The position numbers and the translations under genes were made by a program. From PFJX01 sp040757575 (GTDB lineage: Bacteria; Pseudomonadota; Gammaproteobacteria; Burkholderiales; Thiobacillaceae), in assembly GCA_040757575.1 (NCBI GenBank), contig JBFLXA010000008.1:62001-126000 (forward strand): a stretch of 64,000 bases of DNA. Reading direction: 5' to 3'. This document shows, one piece after another, positions 56,096-64,000 of this stretch (the first letter of the stretch is position 1; each line of letters starts with the position of its first letter). The notes under the pieces were generated by a model. That model was not told the origin of the DNA. It saw nothing but the letters and a program-made list of their open reading frames with translations, and made no database searches.

Positions 56096-58915
56096 ATGGC
56101 CCGATCTCGTCGTAAACGCTCCAACGCCCTCAGTCGCCTGACCCCCCACCTGCCCAAGCTCGCCCTTGCCTTGGCCGTGACAGCCGCCCTTGGGGGCGGT
56201 GCCTATTTCGCCACCCGGCAATCCCCCCAGGATTTCCTGGAAAAAGGCACTGCCTTGTACCAGGCTGGAGACCTGAAAGCGGCGGAAATCCAATTGAAAA
56301 ATGCGGTCCAGGCCATGCCAGACAACGCCGAGGCCCGGGCTAGGCTGGGCCAACTGCATTTTGCCAAGGGTGACCTGCAAAGCGCAGAAAAGGAACTGAA
56401 GAAAGCGCGAGAACTGGGCCTGACCACCCCCCAGACCCTCATCCTGTACGCCCGCACCCTGCTGACGCTAGGCGAGGCAAAGCGCCTGCTGGAGGAAATC
56501 CCCCCCCCGGCAGAAACCCTGGACGCGGAAACCCGGGCCGCCACCTTCGCCTTTCGCGCCCGGGCCCAGTTGATACTCAAGGAACAGGACGCGACCCAGG
56601 AAAGCCTTGCACAAGCGGACGCCCAGGTCAGTGACCATCCGGAAACCCTGATAACCCGGGCCTTACTGGCCGTGGCTGCTGACAAGGCGGCAGATGCACT
56701 GCCTCTGACACAGAAAGCTATCGGCAAGGCGCCGGATCGCTCCGACTTCTGGCAATTGCAGGGCGACCTGTACCGCAAATTGGACCAGCCAGGCCCCGCC
56801 CAGGAGGCTTACTCCAAGGCCATCCAACTTGAGGCGGCCAATATTCGCGCCCGCCTATCCCGTGCCCAGTTATTGATAGATGGTCCGGAGTTCGACAAGG
56901 CCAGTCCCGATGTGGAGGAAGTTCTCAAACGCTCACCCAACGACGTGATGGGGCGTTACTTCAAGGCCTACATCGCCTTCCGGCATGGAAAACTCGCCGA
57001 TGCCAACGCCCTGCTCCAGGACATCCTGCGCAATGTGCCGGATTTCCTGCCCGGCCACCTGCTGGCCGGCGCCACCAGTGTAGGCCTGGGCAACAAGGAA
57101 GCCGCCCGCTTCCACCTGGACAAGGTACTGGCCGCATCCCCCTCCCACCCCCTGGCCCGCAAGCTCATGGCATCCACCCTGGCGGACCTGGGCGACCTGG
57201 ACAAGGCGGAAACCCTGCTGGCCAGCTTTGGCAGTCAGGTGGATGACCCCCAATTGAATGTCATGCAAGGCCAGATTGCCTTGCGCCAGGGTAACTTCAG
57301 TGAAGCCATCAAGCTCCTGGAACAGGTCTCCGACCCGAATCTGCGCGATGCCCGCTATTACACCGAACTGGCTGCCGGCCACATGGGCACGGGTGACACT
57401 GCCGGCGCAGTGCAGGCACTGACCAAGGCATCTGAACTCGATCAGGCCTCCTCTCGTCCCGAGCTGATGCTGGTGATGACCCATCTGCGGGAAAAACGCT
57501 ATGCCGATGCCTTGCAGATCATCGAAAAAATGGCCCGGGAGAAACCGGACGATCCGATGGTCTACAACTTGCGCGGCGGTATTTTCCTGAGCCAGGAGAA
57601 CATCCCCCAGGCAAAAGTCCAGTTCGAAAAGGCCCTTTCGCTCAAACCCGACTTTTTCCCTGCTGCCCACAATCTGGTCCTGATCGACCTGCGGGACAAA
57701 AACATCCAGTCCGCCCGAAACCGGATGCAGCAGGTGCTAAAGCACGACCCCCGCTCCAGCCGGGCCTGGCAAACACTGGCCTCCCTGGATGCCCGGCAGG
57801 GCAACGAAGCGGCCTATCTGAGCAACCTGGAAAAAGCCAAGCAAGCCGATGAAAAAGCCCCCCAGCCCCGCATGGAACTGGTGCGCTACTGGCTGGGCAA
57901 GAATGAAGCCGGCAAGGCCCTGGTGGAGGCGCGCAGCGCCCTGGACGCAACCGGGCTGGCGGACTTCAATGAACACATTGGCCTCGCCCAGGCCGCCCAG
58001 GGGGACCATGGCAGTGCCCTGGCCACCTACACAAAATGGGCTGAGACCCATCCCAGAAACCCCGTTGCCCACTTCCGCCTGGCCCAAGAGCAGCAAGCGG
58101 CAAAGGACAAGCCTGCCGCCCTCAAATCCCTGGACCGGGCCCTGGCGCTGAAACCTGACTTTCCCGAAGCCACCATCAGCAAGGCACTCCTGCTGGGACA
58201 GACCGGGCGCACGGCCGAAGGGCTGAGCCTTGCCCGGGCCATGCAAACCAAAGCGCCGAAATCCCCTCTAGGCTATCTGGCCGAAGCGGAAGTTCTGTTC
58301 GGTGACAAACAGTATGCTGCCGCCGGCAAACTATTTGCCCAAAGTGCCCGTCTGGCAGACAACACAGCCGCCATCGTGCGCGCCCATCACGCCTACACCC
58401 TGGCCGGTCAGCCAGAAGAAGGCCAGAAACTCCTGAGCCAGTGGCTGGTTGCGCATCCCACTGATGGCCTGGTGCGGCATGAATACGCCCTCTCCCTGCT
58501 GAATACCCGTCAATACCGGGAATCCGCCGAGCAATACCGGCAACTGACCCGGACCAGCCCCAGGGACAAGGTGGCCCACAACAACCTGGCCTGGCTGCTG
58601 GGTGAACTGCAGGACAAGGACGCCATCTCCGTCGCGGAACAGGCCCTCAAGCTTGACCCCGACAGCCCCGCTACCCTGGACACCCTGGGCTGGATTCTGG
58701 TCAACATGGGGGATGCCAAGAAAGGGTTGCAGCTTCTGGAAAAGGCCCATGGAAAAGCCCCTGCGGCAGCGGAAATCCACTGGCACCTGGCCTCTGCCCT
58801 GGTTCGGACAGGGGACCGTGGCCGTGCCCGGCAGGAGCTCGAAAAGCTCATATACAGCGGCCAGAATTTCAACCAGAAAGAAGAAGCCAAGCGCCTGCTT
58901 GAGTCTCTGCAATAG
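56096..58915 (+). CDS. PrsT-type TPR protein, copy 1 (membrane-anchored)
   Basis: This 939-residue protein is made almost wholly of tetratricopeptide repeats, with more than twenty helical pairs such as YQAGDLKAAEIQLKNAVQ, FAKGDLQSAEKELKKA and ARQIYVL-like units. It starts with basic residues followed by a membrane helix (~21-42, LALALAVTAALGGGAYFAT) and has no lipobox cysteine, so it is held by an uncleaved anchor or signal. Location after prsR and similarity of layout to copy 2 place it in the PrsT family (TIGR02917), thought to organise exopolysaccharide export in exosortase systems. Exact role unknown. Confidence 0.85.
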   Translation: MARSRRKRSNALSRLTPHLPKLALALAVTAALGGGAYFATRQSPQDFLEKGTALYQAGDLKAAEIQLKNAVQAMPDNAEARARLGQLHFAKGDLQSAEKELKKARELGLTTPQTLILYARTLLTLGEAKRLLEEIPPPAETLDAETRAATFAFRARAQLILKEQDATQESLAQADAQVSDHPETLITRALLAVAADKAADALPLTQKAIGKAPDRSDFWQLQGDLYRKLDQPGPAQEAYSKAIQLEAANIRARLSRAQLLIDGPEFDKASPDVEEVLKRSPNDVMGRYFKAYIAFRHGKLADANALLQDILRNVPDFLPGHLLAGATSVGLGNKEAARFHLDKVLAASPSHPLARKLMASTLADLGDLDKAETLLASFGSQVDDPQLNVMQGQIALRQGNFSEAIKLLEQVSDPNLRDARYYTELAAGHMGTGDTAGAVQALTKASELDQASSRPELMLVMTHLREKRYADALQIIEKMAREKPDDPMVYNLRGGIFLSQENIPQAKVQFEKALSLKPDFFPAAHNLVLIDLRDKNIQSARNRMQQVLKHDPRSSRAWQTLASLDARQGNEAAYLSNLEKAKQADEKAPQPRMELVRYWLGKNEAGKALVEARSALDATGLADFNEHIGLAQAAQGDHGSALATYTKWAETHPRNPVAHFRLAQEQQAAKDKPAALKSLDRALALKPDFPEATISKALLLGQTGRTAEGLSLARAMQTKAPKSPLGYLAEAEVLFGDKQYAAAGKLFAQSARLADNTAAIVRAHHAYTLAGQPEEGQKLLSQWLVAHPTDGLVRHEYALSLLNTRQYRESAEQYRQLTRTSPRDKVAHNNLAWLLGELQDKDAISVAEQALKLDPDSPATLDTLGWILVNMGDAKKGLQLLEKAHGKAPAAAEIHWHLASALVRTGDRGRARQELEKLIYSGQNFNQKEEAKRLLESLQ

Positions 58916-58966
58916 ACCCCGCAAGATTACCTACATTCATTGCCTCATGCCCGGGGAGTTCCGACC

Positions 58967-61741
58967 TTGAAAGCCTCTCGCCATTTCACCGCATCCTGCC
59001 TCTCGGCCCTCATCCTGGCGGCAGCCCTGTCCGGCTGTGGAAAAAGCCCGGAGGCCCATTTCGAGCAAGGCAAGGCACTGTTCGACAAAGGCGACAGCCA
59101 GGGGGCGATCCTGGAGTTGAAAAACGTGCTTCAGGAAGCCCCTGGCCACAATGAAGCCCGCCTGATGCTGGGATTGACCTATCTGGCGGTGGAAGACTAC
59201 GTCGACGCAATCAAGGAACTGGAACGGGCCATGCAATCCGGCGTTGCGCCGGACAGGGTCCTGCCCTCCCTGGCAAGGGCCTATTTGCGCATGTCCCAGC
59301 CCCAGAAAGTCCTGGACCTGGGCATCCCACCCGGCACGCTCAACAGGACAGATCTTGCCACCCTCCAGGCGATTCGCGCCGAGGCCATGGAGGACTTGGG
59401 CAAGAAGGCGGAAGCCCAGACCGCCATCCGCGCAGCAGAGGAGGTGGAGGGCGACAACCCGGATCTGCTTGTACTCAAGGCACGCAAGGCCATCCAGGCC
59501 CACAACCTGGATGAAGCCAAGAAATACATCTATGGCGCATTGTTACGAAACCCCGGTTTCGTGCACGCTTATTACGTCAAAGCCAGCATCGAGGAAACAG
59601 AAGAGCGTTTTGCTGACGCCATACAGACTTACAAGGAGGCGCTGAAGCACGATCCCAAGGCTTTCCGCGCCCACCTGGCCATGGCCCACGCTGAACTCCG
59701 TCAGGGCAAGCTGGATGCCAGCGAAAAAGCCATGCTGGCCGCCGAGAAATCCGCGCCCAATCACCCTCTAGTACGTCATGGACGGGGGGTGCTGGAACTC
59801 AGTCGAGGCAACGCCAAGGCCGCCGAAGAAGCACTGCTCATGAGCCTGCGCGCAGCGCCGGACCATATTCCCAGCAAGCTGGCCCTGGCCATGGCCCATC
59901 TTGGCCAGGGCCAGAACGAACAGAGCATCAAACTGGCCCAGTTCGTACTGGCGCAAACCCCGGACGACCCGGTGGCCAGACGGGTCCTTGCTGCCAGCCA
60001 GCTCCAATCCGGCGCCCCTCAGGATGCCTTGTCCACCCTGGTCCCCCTGCTGAACACGGGGTCCCCCGACAGCAAGCTGTTGCAGCTGGCCGGTAGCGCC
60101 CATTTGCGCAACCAGGCCTATGAGCAGGCCTTGGAGGCCCTCAAGAAGGCGGAGGAACTGGATCCGGAAAACCCCATCATCAAGCAACAAAAAGCCATCA
60201 GCCAGATGGGCATGGGCCAGGAGAGCCTGGCCCGCGCCACCCTGGAACAGGCTGTCGCCACCAGTCCGGAAGCCGGCCGGGCTGAACTGGCCCTCATTGG
60301 CCTGTATCTGCTGCGCGGGGAATACGATACGGCCCTGGCAGCCATCGCCGCCCTGGAAAAGAAAATGCCTGCCTCGCCCCTGCCCCATGAACTTCGGGCA
60401 ACGGCACTGATGGGCAAACAGGATCAAGCCGGCGCGAGAAAGGCCCTGGAATCGGCCCTGTCAAAAGACCCGAAATATTTCCCCGCAGTCGCGAAACTGG
60501 CCCGCGTCGACATGTCGGAGGGCAAAACCGATGCGGCGGAGAAACGTTTCAATGAATTCCTTTCCAGGGAAAAGGATCACCTGCCCGCCCTGCTTTCCCT
60601 GGCAGGACTGGCCCAGCACCGAAATCAACCGCAAGTGGCAGAAGACTTGCTGCAACGCGCCATCAAGGCCCACCCCCAGGCCGTGCCCCCCCGCTCCATG
60701 CTGATCGCCCACCATCTCAGCCAGGGTCAAAACGCCAAGGCGCTCCAGATTGCCCAGGCTGCCGTCAACGAGCAACCTGACGCCCCGCTTGCCCTGGAGT
60801 TGCTGGGAACCACCCAACTGGCTGCCGGAGATACCACTGCTGCCACAGCCACCTACGAGCAATTGGTGCGGAAGGCTCCCCAGTCGCCGCAGGCCCACCT
60901 GCGTCTGGGCCTAGCCTACATGGCCGCCCAGGCGCCGGCAAAAGCCCGGGCCAGTCTGGACCAGGCGGTAAAACTGGACCCGAAATTTGCCGCCGCCATG
61001 GACGCCCAGGCGCGCCTGGCCATGAAATCGAAGGCCTTTGAGCAGGCCCTGCAATGGACTCGCCGCATACAGAACTCCCACCCCCAGTCCGCCCTGGGCT
61101 TCGAGCGGGAAGGCGATGTACTCATGGCCCTCCAACGCTATCAACAGGCGGCCAAAGCCTATCAATTCGCCGTGGGCAAACACACCGGCGGACCTGTCCT
61201 GGTGAAACTCCATGCCGCCCTGATCAGGACGGGAGATGAACGCGCGGCCCTTGCCAAGGTTGAAGAATGGACCAAGGCCCACCCAGACGACCTGAATGCC
61301 CGTGCCTTCCTGGCTGGCCAGTTGGTTCTTGCAGGCCAGTCAAGCCGTGCCATCGGTCTCTATGAATCTATCCTGAGAAAAAACCCGAATCACGTCCTGG
61401 CCCTCAACGAACTGGCGCTGCTTTATCAGGCCGGCAATGATGCACGGGCCCGCCCGACGGCCGAACATCTGCTTAAGCTGGAACCAAACAACCCGGTAGT
61501 GCTGGATACCGTGGGCTGGATATTTGCGCAGCAGGGACTACTGCCCCAGGCCTTGCCTCTGCTCAAGACAGCTGCCGCCAAGTCCCCAACGCTGCCCACG
61601 GTGCACTACCATTACGGCGCAGCTCTGGCGAAGGCGGGGAAAGGCGCGGAGGCACGCAAGGCCCTGGAGGCCGCTCTGGCCATGAACCTGCCCTTCGACG
61701 AGAAGGACGTGGCTGCCAGCCTCTTGAAGACCCTGCGCTGA
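58967..61741 (+). CDS. prsT: PrsT-type TPR lipoprotein, copy 2
   Basis: This 924-residue TPR protein has a lipoprotein signal: MKASRHFTASCL, then ALILAAALSGC with lipobox LSGC. TPR units fill the rest, starting at EAHFEQGKALFDKGDSQGAI. TTG 58967 is chosen as start because GGGGAG lies 8 bases upstream; an in-frame ATG at 58940 lacks such a site. It matches the PEP-CTERM system TPR-repeat lipoprotein family in length and lipobox. It follows copy 1 by 51 bases. An outer-membrane or periplasmic scaffold role is inferred. Confidence 0.88.
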   Translation: MKASRHFTASCLSALILAAALSGCGKSPEAHFEQGKALFDKGDSQGAILELKNVLQEAPGHNEARLMLGLTYLAVEDYVDAIKELERAMQSGVAPDRVLPSLARAYLRMSQPQKVLDLGIPPGTLNRTDLATLQAIRAEAMEDLGKKAEAQTAIRAAEEVEGDNPDLLVLKARKAIQAHNLDEAKKYIYGALLRNPGFVHAYYVKASIEETEERFADAIQTYKEALKHDPKAFRAHLAMAHAELRQGKLDASEKAMLAAEKSAPNHPLVRHGRGVLELSRGNAKAAEEALLMSLRAAPDHIPSKLALAMAHLGQGQNEQSIKLAQFVLAQTPDDPVARRVLAASQLQSGAPQDALSTLVPLLNTGSPDSKLLQLAGSAHLRNQAYEQALEALKKAEELDPENPIIKQQKAISQMGMGQESLARATLEQAVATSPEAGRAELALIGLYLLRGEYDTALAAIAALEKKMPASPLPHELRATALMGKQDQAGARKALESALSKDPKYFPAVAKLARVDMSEGKTDAAEKRFNEFLSREKDHLPALLSLAGLAQHRNQPQVAEDLLQRAIKAHPQAVPPRSMLIAHHLSQGQNAKALQIAQAAVNEQPDAPLALELLGTTQLAAGDTTAATATYEQLVRKAPQSPQAHLRLGLAYMAAQAPAKARASLDQAVKLDPKFAAAMDAQARLAMKSKAFEQALQWTRRIQNSHPQSALGFEREGDVLMALQRYQQAAKAYQFAVGKHTGGPVLVKLHAALIRTGDERAALAKVEEWTKAHPDDLNARAFLAGQLVLAGQSSRAIGLYESILRKNPNHVLALNELALLYQAGNDARARPTAEHLLKLEPNNPVVLDTVGWIFAQQGLLPQALPLLKTAAAKSPTLPTVHYHYGAALAKAGKGAEARKALEAALAMNLPFDEKDVAASLLKTLR

Positions 61742-61774
61742 GCCCTTGGACCTCCGTCGACCAGTTGCCCGCCG

Positions 61775-63019
61775 ATGACCGTCCCCACTCCCCTCGCCCT
61801 GCTCTGGCTGGATGCCCGCCTGGCGCTACGGAACATCCTGCGCCAGCCCCGGCGCAGCCTGACGGCCATTGCCGCCATCGGCTTCGGCATCATCTCCCTG
61901 ATGCTGGCAGCGGGATATATCGAGTGGTCCTACTGGTCCATCCGGGAGGAATCCACCACGAACCAGATCGGCCACATCCAGATCACGCGGCCAGGCTACC
62001 ACCAGGACGGCCTGTCAGACCCTTTTTCCTATCTCTTGCCAGGTGCGCTGCCTGGCCTGGAGAAACTCGCTGCACTGCCTCAGGTCAAGCACGTCTCTCC
62101 CCGACTGGCGTTCAACGGATTGATCAGCCACGGGGAAAACACCCTTTCCTTCATCGGAGAGGGCATTGATCCGGACAAAGACCCCTACTCCCGAAACATC
62201 CTGGTGGTGGAGGGGCAGTTGCTTGCGGCCGACGATCCCCGGGGCATCGTGCTGGGCGCGGGCCTGGCCGCCAACCTTGGGGTAAAAACCGGCGACACCA
62301 TCGTCCTGTTGTCCAACGCGGCTTCCGGGGGGTTCAATGCGGTGGAGGGAAAAGTCCGCGGGCTGATTTCCACATCCATGAAGGATTTCGACGACAACAT
62401 GCTGCGTGTCGACATCGGCCTGGCCCGGCAACTCCTCCGTACCGAGGGGGCCCATCTCTGGGTCACGACCCTGAAGGAAACGGAACAGACCGAGAGGGTC
62501 ATGGATAACCTGGCAGGCACAACCTGGTTTGCGGGCCTCGAAGTCACCCCTTGGAACCGCCTTGCTGACTATTACAACAAGACCGTGGAACTGTTTTCCC
62601 GCCAGGTGGCCGTGGTCAACATCATCATCGGCGTGATCATCGTCCTGGGCATCAGTAACACCATGACCATGAGCGTCATGGAGCGTACCCGGGAAATCGG
62701 TACCGCAATGGCTCTGGGCTTGCGGCGGCGGCGAATCATGAGCCTGTTCCTCATAGAGGGCACACTGTTGGGGCTGCTGGCCGGACTGCTGGGCGTTCTG
62801 CTGGGCTACCTCCTGGCGCAGTTCATCTCTCATATTGGCATTCCCATGCCGCCGGCCCCCGGCATGTCCCGAGGCTACACGGGCCATATCATCATCACTC
62901 CGGGCATTGCCCTGGACGCCCTGCTCCTGGCCGTATCAACCACGCTGCTGGCCAGTGTCTATCCCGCCTGGCGGGCATCGCGCATGATCATCGTGGACGC
63001 TCTGCGCCACAACCGCTGA
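61775..63019 (+). CDS. FtsX-like ABC transporter permease
   Basis: This 414-residue permease has the MacB/LolC layout. One N-terminal helix (~25-48) is followed by a periplasmic core domain (~50-270) and three C-terminal helices with the FtsX signature MSVMERTREIGTAMALGLRR. It is paired with a second permease immediately downstream; an ATPase partner and possibly an outer-membrane-sorted lipoprotein would be expected after the window. LolCDE-like lipoprotein release or export of a hydrophobic substrate is inferred. It may belong to the PEP-CTERM locus by position. Confidence 0.88.
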   Translation: MTVPTPLALLWLDARLALRNILRQPRRSLTAIAAIGFGIISLMLAAGYIEWSYWSIREESTTNQIGHIQITRPGYHQDGLSDPFSYLLPGALPGLEKLAALPQVKHVSPRLAFNGLISHGENTLSFIGEGIDPDKDPYSRNILVVEGQLLAADDPRGIVLGAGLAANLGVKTGDTIVLLSNAASGGFNAVEGKVRGLISTSMKDFDDNMLRVDIGLARQLLRTEGAHLWVTTLKETEQTERVMDNLAGTTWFAGLEVTPWNRLADYYNKTVELFSRQVAVVNIIIGVIIVLGISNTMTMSVMERTREIGTAMALGLRRRRIMSLFLIEGTLLGLLAGLLGVLLGYLLAQFISHIGIPMPPAPGMSRGYTGHIIITPGIALDALLLAVSTTLLASVYPAWRASRMIIVDALRHNR

Positions 63020-63031
63020 GAGACCAACAGC

Positions 63032-64000
63032 ATGTGGAAGCTTGCCATCCGAAACGTCCTGCGCCACAAGGCCCGCACGGGCATGACCCTGCTGGCCATC
63101 GTCGCTGGCGTGGTGGCCCTCATCCTCAGCGGGGGCTTTGTCCAGGATATCTATACCCAACTGGGAGAGGTGCTGATCCGCTCCCAATCCGGCCACATGC
63201 AAGTGGCCCGGGAAGGCTACTTTGAACGAGGCGCCCGCAGCCCGGAAAAATACGTCATTGAAGAGCCGGATCCCCTCGTGGGCCAGATCCGCGCGCTGCC
63301 GCAGGTTGATGATGTCATGGGGCGTCTCTATTTCTCCGGCATGCTCAACAACGGCCGCTCAGATCAGCCCATTATCGGCGAGGGCATCGAACCCGACCGG
63401 GAAGCCCGTCTGGGCACCAGCCTGGTCATCGCCTCCGGCCGGCAACTCCGGGACGATGACGTGCACGGCATGATGCTGGGTCATGGCCTGGCCCGGGCCC
63501 TGAAGCTGAAGGTGGGAGACTGGGCCAGCGTGGTGATCAACACCCATGATGGCGCACTGAACAGTCTGGAGTTCGAGGTCGTTGGCACGTTCCAGACCTT
63601 TTCCAAGGATTATGACGCCCACGCGGTGCGCATTCCCCTGGCAGCAGCCCAGGAACTGCTCGTCTCGCCGGGGGTGAACACCCTGGTTGTCTCCCTGAAA
63701 GACACGGCCGACACCGATGCTGTGCTCGCTGCACTGTCTTCAGGGTTTACTCCGGCAGGTCTGGAGGTCAACTCCTGGCTGAAACTGAACGAGTTCTACA
63801 CCAGTACAGTTGAAATGTACGACGCCCAATTCGGGGTTTTGCGCATCATCATCCTGCTCATGGTGCTGTTGTCGGTGGCCAACAGCGTCAACATGAGCGT
63901 GTTCGAACGGGTGGGTGAATTCGGCACAATGATGGCCCTGGGTAACCGGGCCCGGCGGGTTTTCGCCCTGATCCTGGCGGAAAACGCGATCCTAGGGGCG
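63032..64000 (+). CDS. FtsX-like ABC transporter permease, second of pair (3' end outside window)
   Basis: The frame is open from ATG 63032 to the last base: 323 codons seen. The N-terminus (MWKLAIRNVLRHKARTGMTL) and first helix resemble the preceding permease. The periplasmic domain (~45-265) is followed by the helix before the FtsX motif MSVFERVGEFGTMMALGNRA (~291-310). It starts 12 bases after the first permease. The two probably form a heterodimer like LolC/LolE. The last membrane helices lie beyond the window. Confidence 0.85.
   Translation, partial: MWKLAIRNVLRHKARTGMTLLAIVAGVVALILSGGFVQDIYTQLGEVLIRSQSGHMQVAREGYFERGARSPEKYVIEEPDPLVGQIRALPQVDDVMGRLYFSGMLNNGRSDQPIIGEGIEPDREARLGTSLVIASGRQLRDDDVHGMMLGHGLARALKLKVGDWASVVINTHDGALNSLEFEVVGTFQTFSKDYDAHAVRIPLAAAQELLVSPGVNTLVVSLKDTADTDAVLAALSSGFTPAGLEVNSWLKLNEFYTSTVEMYDAQFGVLRIIILLMVLLSVANSVNMSVFERVGEFGTMMALGNRARRVFALILAENAILGA

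Noticed and set aside
51195..64000. A PEP-CTERM target protein or exosortase gene within the locus
   Set aside because: No protein here ends in a PEP motif, membrane helix and basic tail, and no EpsH-like membrane protease is present; only regulators, sugar transferase, TPR proteins and permeases are seen.
1..64000. Phage, defence island or toxin-antitoxin system
   Set aside because: Nearly all genes are housekeeping or known envelope and signalling families; no integrase, tRNA-attachment site, restriction or toxin genes were found.

Overview
The window is high-GC DNA with dense gene packing and many 4-base stop/start overlaps. Gene content and order point to a betaproteobacterium, most likely Rhodocyclales or Nitrosomonadales (an inference). 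The order tkt-gap-pgk-pyk-fba-purC, the gene for RNase P RNA next to the division and cell wall (dcw) cluster, the pilMNOPQ-mrcA pair and a PEP-CTERM/exosortase regulatory locus all fit that. I saw no tRNA, rRNA, CRISPR array, prophage or intact insertion sequence.

Layout. 1-1209 is the C-terminal part of a penicillin-binding protein with a proline-rich tail. 1303-6229 (minus strand) holds an ankyrin protein, a cyclic-nucleotide-binding/rhodanese fusion, ubiD, a small lipoprotein and the ABC-F ATPase ybiT. 6327-12173 (minus) is a tightly overlapped run: argA, a PhnD-like periplasmic binding protein, a membrane PAS-GGDEF-EAL protein and a zinc-sensing-type (CZB) GGDEF protein, followed upstream by rsmE. 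13080-14431 (plus) encodes a thioredoxin-like protein and an inositol monophosphatase family enzyme. 14697-23109 is the central-carbon block tkt, gap, pgk, pyk, fba, a small unknown gene and purC.

23131-23294 is a fold-back repeat directly before rnpB. 23868-43024 is the complete dcw cluster: mraZ, rsmH, ftsL, ftsI, murE, murF, mraY, murD, ftsW, murG, murC, murB, ddl, ftsQ, ftsA, ftsZ, lpxC. It begins at a well-formed sigma-70 promoter followed by a 10-base-period array of MraZ-type boxes, and ends at a perfect 18-bp bidirectional terminator. 43106-48120 (minus) is pilMNOPQ (type IV pilus alignment complex and secretin). The divergent mrcA (PBP1A) and a small unknown gene follow. 51195-64000 is a PEP-CTERM/exopolysaccharide locus: EpsB-type sugar transferase, PrsK kinase, PrsR sigma-54 activator, two tandem PrsT-type TPR proteins and two FtsX-like ABC permeases, the last cut by the window edge.

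The most unusual feature is a set of short elements built from tandem heptamers, usually as two opposed arms of about four heptamers around a loop of roughly 15-23 bases. They share architecture but not sequence. They lie between gap and pgk, between pgk and pyk, and between murG and murC, and related heptamer tracts are translated into the N-termini of MurE, MurG and Ddl. A different GC-rich palindrome is translated into the C-terminus of MurF. A second item worth testing is the argA / binding protein / GGDEF-EAL / CZB-GGDEF operon, which looks like a periplasmic ligand- and zinc-responsive c-di-GMP module tied to arginine synthesis.
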